A stretch of 14,739 nucleotides of DNA from Dehalococcoidia bacterium (GTDB lineage Bacteria; Chloroflexota; Dehalococcoidia; UBA2979). Each line of letters opens with the position of its first letter. Position 1 is the stretch's first letter. A program made the translations under genes and the position numbers. The stretch is from NCBI GenBank assembly GCA_004297315.1, contig SCTU01000251.1:1-14739 (forward strand). Reading direction: 5' to 3'. The notes under the pieces are model-generated. The model did not search any database. It was given only the letters and a program-made list of their open reading frames with translations, and was not told the DNA's origin. Shown here piece by piece: positions 11,431-14,739 of this stretch.

Positions 11431-13887
11431 ATGATGCGGAACGATCGATTCACAGAGCAGGCACAGGAAGTGCTGGCGTCCTCACAGGCGCTGGTGCGCG
11501 AGTCGCGGCACGCGCAGTGGGATGTGGAGCACGTCCTCTACGCGCTGATCCGCCTGAAGGACGGGCTCGCGCGCGAGGTGCTCTCGAAGATGGGCGTGGA
11601 TGCGGAAGCGGTCGGGCGCGCGGTGAAGGCGCGCCTCGACAAGGCGCCCCGGCTCGCGCACGACGTGGTGCAGATCTACACGACGCCGCGGATCGTCTCG
11701 GTGCTGGAGGCGGCGAACGCCGAGGCCTCCCGGCTGCAGGACGAGTACGTGGGCGTGGAGCACCTGCTGATCGCTCTCTCCGACGTGCGCGACGGCGATG
11801 TGGCGGCCGTGCTCGCGGAGTTCTCGATCACGAAGGAGCGGGTGTACCGCGCCTTGCAGCAGATCCGCGGCAGCAGCCGCGTCGACTCGCCCACGGCGGA
11901 GTCGCACTACCAGTCGCTCGCGAAGTACGCGACCGACCTGACCGAGATCGCGCGCAATGGCAAGATCGACCCGGTGATCGGGCGCGACGACGAGGTCGCG
12001 CGCGTGATGCAGGTGCTGAACCGGCGCACGAAGAACAACCCCGTCCTCATCGGCGAGGCCGGCGTGGGCAAGACGGCAATCGTCGAAGGCCTCGCGCAGC
12101 GGATTGTCGCAGGCGACGTGCCCGACCGGCTGAAGGGGAAGCGCGTGCTCGCCCTCGACATGGGCGCGCTGCTCGCGGGATCGAAGTTCCGCGGCGAGTT
12201 CGAGGAACGCCTGCAGGCCGTGATGGCCGAGGTGAAGCAGTCGGCGGGTGAGGTCATCCTGTTCATCGACGAGCTGCACCAGGTCGTCGGCGCGGGCGGC
12301 GCGGAGGGCGCGATCGACGCCTCGAACATGATGAAGCCGGCGCTGGCGCGTGGTGAGCTGCGCGTGATCGGTGCGACGACGCTCGACGAGTACCGCAAGC
12401 ACATCGAGGGCGACCCGGCGCTCGAACGGCGGTTCTCCACCGTGTTCGTGGACGAGCCGAGCGAGGACGAGGCGATCCAGATCCTGCGCGGCATTCGCTC
12501 GAAGTACGAGGCGCACCACGGCGTGCCGATCACGGACGGCGCGATCGAGGCGGCCGTGCACCTCTCCGCACGCTACCTGCCCGACCGCAACCTGCCGGAC
12601 AAGGCGATCGACCTGATCGACGAGGCCGGCTCGAAGCACGTGATCCAGGCGGAGTCGATGTCGCCTGACCTGCGCGACCTGAAGCAGCGGTTGGCCGAAG
12701 CCTCGGCACGGGTGGACGCGGCGGCGGCGCGCCAGGACTACGAGTCGGCAGCGCACGTGAAGCAGGAGGTGCTCAGCATCCAGGCCGAGTACAACGAGCG
12801 CCGCGCGACCTGGCAGCGGGAGCACGGGCTGGGCGAGCAGGTCACCGAGCACGAGATCGCTGCGCTGATCGCGCAGATGACCGGCATCCCGGTCGACCGC
12901 ATGCTCGAGGGTGAGTCCGAGAAGTTGCTGCAGATGGAGGAGTTCCTCCACAAGCGCGTGATCGGCCAGGAGCGGGCGATCTCGGCGCTGTCGGACGCGA
13001 TCCGGCGCGCGCGGAGCGGGTTGAAGGACCCGCGCCGCCCCATCGGTTCGTTCATCTTCGTCGGCCCGACCGGCGTCGGTAAGACCTACCTGACGAAGGC
13101 GTTGGCGGAGTACCTGTTCGACGACCCGGACGCGCTGCTGCGCATCGACATGAGCGAGTACCAGGAGCGGCACACCGTCTCCCGGCTGCTCGGCGCGCCT
13201 CCGGGCTATGTGGGCTTCGAGGGCGCGGGCGAGTTGACCGAGGCCGTGCGGCGTCGCCCGTACCAGGTGGTGCTGTTCGACGAGATCGAGAAGGCCCACC
13301 CGGACGTCTTCAACACGCTGTTGCAGGTGATGGACGACGGCCGGCTGACGGACAGCCACGGACGCACCGTGGACTTCCGCAACACCGTGATCGTGATGAC
13401 GAGCAACCTCGGCACCGGCCAGAAGGTGGAGGCGCTCGGCTTCCGCCGGACGAAGTCGGAGGCCGACGGCGACCGCCAGCAGCGCGAGGTGGAGGCGTCG
13501 CTCAAGCGGTTCTTCCGCCCGGAGTTCCTCAACCGCGTGGACGAGGTGGTGGTGTTCGAGCCGCTGACCGAGCCGGAGATCGAGCGGATCGCACGCATCG
13601 AGGTGGACCTCGTCGCGGAGCGGCTGTCCGACCGCAAGGTGACGCTGCGCGTGACGGACGCGGCGGTGGCGCTGATCGCGAAGGAAGGGTTCGACCCGGA
13701 CTTCGGGGCACGCCCGCTGCGCCGCCTGATCGAGCGGAAGGTGGAGAACCCGCTGGCCCGCGAGATCCTCGCCGGGACGTACCAGGCCGGCGACCTCGTG
13801 ACGGTGGACGTACACCAGGGCGCGTTCGTCTTCGAGCGCACCCCCGGCGCCCCCACCCCCGAAGTGGTGGAGGCGACCGCCTCGTAG
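11431..13887 (+). CDS. clpC: AAA+ unfoldase ClpC (Hsp100), ClpP partner
   Basis: A hexameric ring ATPase of 818 residues that unfolds proteins for ClpP. Two Clp_N repeats fill about 7-145. D1 has Walker A GEAGVGKTA (208-216), Walker B LFIDE (277-281), pore loop KFRGEFEER (252-260) and LERRFS arginine fingers. The middle region is short and carries a UVR-like segment, ARQDYESAAHVKQEV (433-447), typical of ClpC; ClpB has a coiled coil of over 100 residues instead. D2 has Walker A GPTGVGKT (545-552), Walker B VVLFDE (613-618), pore loop GYVG (592-595) and sensor 2 GARPLRR (759-765). EALGFRR (667-673) sits at the ClpP-docking loop. The ATG at 11431 has GGAG 8 nt upstream; the frame is open further upstream but only through the palindromic repeat. 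It is likely transcribed with dnaJ-hspR. Confidence 0.95.
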   Translation: MMRNDRFTEQAQEVLASSQALVRESRHAQWDVEHVLYALIRLKDGLAREVLSKMGVDAEAVGRAVKARLDKAPRLAHDVVQIYTTPRIVSVLEAANAEASRLQDEYVGVEHLLIALSDVRDGDVAAVLAEFSITKERVYRALQQIRGSSRVDSPTAESHYQSLAKYATDLTEIARNGKIDPVIGRDDEVARVMQVLNRRTKNNPVLIGEAGVGKTAIVEGLAQRIVAGDVPDRLKGKRVLALDMGALLAGSKFRGEFEERLQAVMAEVKQSAGEVILFIDELHQVVGAGGAEGAIDASNMMKPALARGELRVIGATTLDEYRKHIEGDPALERRFSTVFVDEPSEDEAIQILRGIRSKYEAHHGVPITDGAIEAAVHLSARYLPDRNLPDKAIDLIDEAGSKHVIQAESMSPDLRDLKQRLAEASARVDAAAARQDYESAAHVKQEVLSIQAEYNERRATWQREHGLGEQVTEHEIAALIAQMTGIPVDRMLEGESEKLLQMEEFLHKRVIGQERAISALSDAIRRARSGLKDPRRPIGSFIFVGPTGVGKTYLTKALAEYLFDDPDALLRIDMSEYQERHTVSRLLGAPPGYVGFEGAGELTEAVRRRPYQVVLFDEIEKAHPDVFNTLLQVMDDGRLTDSHGRTVDFRNTVIVMTSNLGTGQKVEALGFRRTKSEADGDRQQREVEASLKRFFRPEFLNRVDEVVVFEPLTEPEIERIARIEVDLVAERLSDRKVTLRVTDAAVALIAKEGFDPDFGARPLRRLIERKVENPLAREILAGTYQAGDLVTVDVHQGAFVFERTPGAPTPEVVEATAS

Positions 13888-13908
13888 CCTTCGACCGGTT
13901 GTTGTTTG

Positions 13909-13940
13909 AGCGAGGGGGCCCGTCACCGGGCCCCCTCGCT
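13909..13940 (+). terminator. Strong hairpin terminator after clpC
   Basis: A perfect 14-bp stem AGCGAGGGGGCCCG (13909-13922) with CGGGCCCCCTCGCT (13927-13940) and a TCAC loop, 21 nt after the clpC stop. The downstream tract GTTGCCTGT is only weakly U-rich, but the stem is very stable. It most likely ends the dnaJ-hspR-clpC transcript. Confidence 0.75.
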
Positions 13941-13979
13941 GTTGCCTGTCCCGATCAAACAGTCAGCCCGGGCACGAAA

Positions 13980-14001
13980 CAGGCCCCGTTGCGGGGGCCT
14001 G
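13980..14001 (-). terminator. Intrinsic terminator of rpsT
   Basis: CAGGCCCC (13980-13987) pairs with GGGGCCTG (13994-14001) around a 6-nt loop. Read on the minus strand it is followed by TTTCGTG, and it lies 28 nt past the rpsT stop. Together with the clpC terminator it separates the two convergent units. Confidence 0.75.
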
Positions 14002-14029
14002 CGGCGTCTCTCCGGTGGAGGGAGGGCTG

Positions 14030-14299
14030 TTAGGCGGCGGTCTGCATCAGCTTGAGGGCGCGCGCGAGGCGGGCCTTCGAGCGAGACGCCGTGTTCGGGT
14101 GGATGATATTGCGCCGCGCGGCTCGGTCGAGGGCGGACTGCGCCGTCCGGACGGCCGCGGTCGCCTCGGCGTCGCCGGCCTTGATGGCGGCGCGGGCGTC
14201 GCGGAGGGCGTGGGCGGCGCGCGTGCGCACCGGCTTGTTCATCTCCGCGTGGTGCTCGTTCTGGCGGATGCGCTTGCGCGCGGATCGGGAGTGGGCCAT
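14030..14299 (-). CDS. rpsT: 30S ribosomal protein S20
   Basis: An 89-residue basic protein of the small ribosomal subunit that binds 16S rRNA early in assembly. The sequence shows the family pattern throughout: SARKRIRQNEHHAEMNKPVRT near the N-terminus (an S20 hallmark of K-R-x-R-Q/N followed by a helix), a central helix with alternating Ala/Lys/Glu, and the C-terminal IIHPNTASRSKARLARAL stretch that matches the typical HxNxAxRxKSRL motif. Length is standard. The ATG at 14299 has a GAGG about 8 nt upstream. The gene stands alone, with its own terminator and a possible promoter at 14368-14397, convergent with clpC. In E. coli S20 represses its own translation; nothing here shows whether that holds. 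Confidence 0.96.
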   Translation of the reverse strand: MAHSRSARKRIRQNEHHAEMNKPVRTRAAHALRDARAAIKAGDAEATAAVRTAQSALDRAARRNIIHPNTASRSKARLARALKLMQTAA

Positions 14300-14367
14300 C
14301 TGGGGAACCTCGTCACGTCGTCAGGAGTACGCCGCGCCGGGCTACCGCAGTCCGAGGGCGTCCGGGG

Positions 14368-14397
14368 ATCGTAGGCGGACGCAGCACGCTGCGGCAA
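14368..14397 (-). promoter_or_regulatory. Possible promoter of rpsT
   Basis: On the minus strand TTGCCG (14392-14397, four of six -35 bases) and TACGAT (14368-14373, four of six -10 bases, the same hexamer as at dnaJ) are 18 bp apart. The predicted start near 14361 gives a leader of about 60 nt. Nothing else is recognised in 14300-14511. Confidence 0.35.
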
Positions 14398-14511
14398 GCG
14401 GCGCCGCCACAGACCGTTCGATGAAGGCGCTGACGTCCGGCCGCGCGGCCCGGTCTCGAAGGCGCCGGGCCCCCTATTCGGATGCCCACCGCTCACAAGG
14501 CTGCCTGCCCG

Positions 14512-14739
14512 TCACCGTGGCTGGTGGCCGGAGCGGTCCGCGTCCGCCGTGGCGCGCGAGAAGGTCACATGCGTGATGCCGCTCTCTGCAACCTCGGCTG
14601 TCACGCCGTAGCCGCGCTCGAACCCGCGCAGGCCGTCCCACAGCCGGATCCCCTGGCCGAGCAGGATCGGCGCGATCGCGACGTGAAGTTCGTCGATGAG
14701 CCCGGCCTTGAGGAACTCTCGGACCACGGTGGGGCCACC
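14512..14739 (-). CDS. RibD C-terminal/dihydrofolate reductase-family protein, truncated at window edge
   Basis: Only the C-terminal 75 residues are present; the frame is open to the end of the window, so the true start lies beyond 14739. The segment reads GGPTVVREFLKAGLIDELH, then VAIAPILLGQGIRLWDGL, which is the characteristic end of the RibD-C/DHFR-like fold (GG for NADPH phosphates, aGLiDElh, PilLGqGirL). Stand-alone proteins of this type are annotated as dihydrofolate reductase family or bifunctional deaminase-reductase C-terminal domain proteins; most are NADPH-dependent reductases with unknown substrate. A GTG at 14727 could be mistaken for a start but would remove the GG motif. The last residues (RATADADRSGHQPR) are a disordered tail. 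Confidence 0.85.
   Translation of the reverse strand, partial: GGPTVVREFLKAGLIDELHVAIAPILLGQGIRLWDGLRGFERGYGVTAEVAESGITHVTFSRATADADRSGHQPR

Noticed and set aside
11482..13926. Minus-strand open frame of 814 codons opposite clpC
   Set aside because: His/Arg/Leu/Val-rich shadow translation with no domain, running through the clpC terminator; clpC on the plus strand is unambiguous.
14239..14496. Minus-strand open frame of 85 codons overlapping the rpsT start
   Set aside because: It overlaps the conserved S20 N-terminus in another frame and has shadow-like composition.
1..14739. CRISPR array, prophage, insertion sequence or toxin-antitoxin pair
   Set aside because: No regularly spaced direct repeats, transposase, integrase or phage motifs were seen; the P-loop protein at 7032-7580 has no antitoxin partner.

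Overview
The window is a GC-rich (roughly two-thirds G+C by eye), densely coded stretch of bacterial chromosome with no plasmid, phage or transposase genes. The gene set points to a GC-rich Chloroflexota, perhaps near Dehalococcoidia/Tepidiformia: a dnaJ-hspR-clpC heat-shock operon, an exported Gly-Phe-Thr-Pro-Pro repeat protein, a G/C palindromic intergenic repeat and proBA. This placement is an inference from gene content; a deep-branching actinobacterium cannot be excluded by eye. No gap between genes exceeds 300 bases; the largest are 11181-11430 (a palindromic repeat cluster) and 14300-14511 (a weak promoter candidate only).

Layout. (1) 41-2218, plus strand: three exported proteins in a row, namely a membrane-anchored monohaem cytochrome c, a lipoprotein and a secreted Pro-rich repeat protein. 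(2) 2256-5082, minus strand: a proline-biosynthesis operon, proB then proA, followed 16 nt later by a small unknown protein with a poly-Asp tail. (3) 5164-6192, plus strand: a YihY/BrkB-family membrane protein, divergent from proB. (4) 6211-8790, minus strand: a sulfide:quinone-oxidoreductase-like flavoprotein, a small P-loop kinase and an unknown all-helical protein, probably one operon. (5) 8868-9185, plus strand: an IsdG-like haem-degrading monooxygenase candidate with its own terminator.

(6) 9248-13887: a heat-shock locus and the most informative part of the window. hsp20 (minus) and dnaJ-hspR-clpC (plus) diverge from a 128-bp region. That region holds a perfect 8-bp inverted repeat with a 7-bp gap (ATCTGAGT-N7-ACTCAGAT), the architecture of the HspR operator HAIR (CTTGAGT-N7-ACTCAAG). 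The repeat covers the -35 box of the dnaJ promoter and lies next to the -35 box of hsp20. The simplest reading is that HspR, encoded in the same operon, represses both sides: Hsp20 holds unfolding proteins, DnaJ delivers clients, and ClpC unfolds them for ClpP. Unusual points are that dnaJ looks leaderless, its DnaJ has only half of the usual zinc-finger cysteines, and the AAA+ partner is ClpC-type rather than ClpB.

(7) 13888-14739: the clpC terminator, rpsT (ribosomal protein S20) with its own terminator on the minus strand, and the truncated 3' end of a RibD-C/dihydrofolate-reductase-like gene that runs off the window.

I found no wholly new system. The best leads are the variant HspR operator with its leaderless dnaJ, the shortened DnaJ zinc domain paired with ClpC, and the palindromic element inserted between hspR and clpC.
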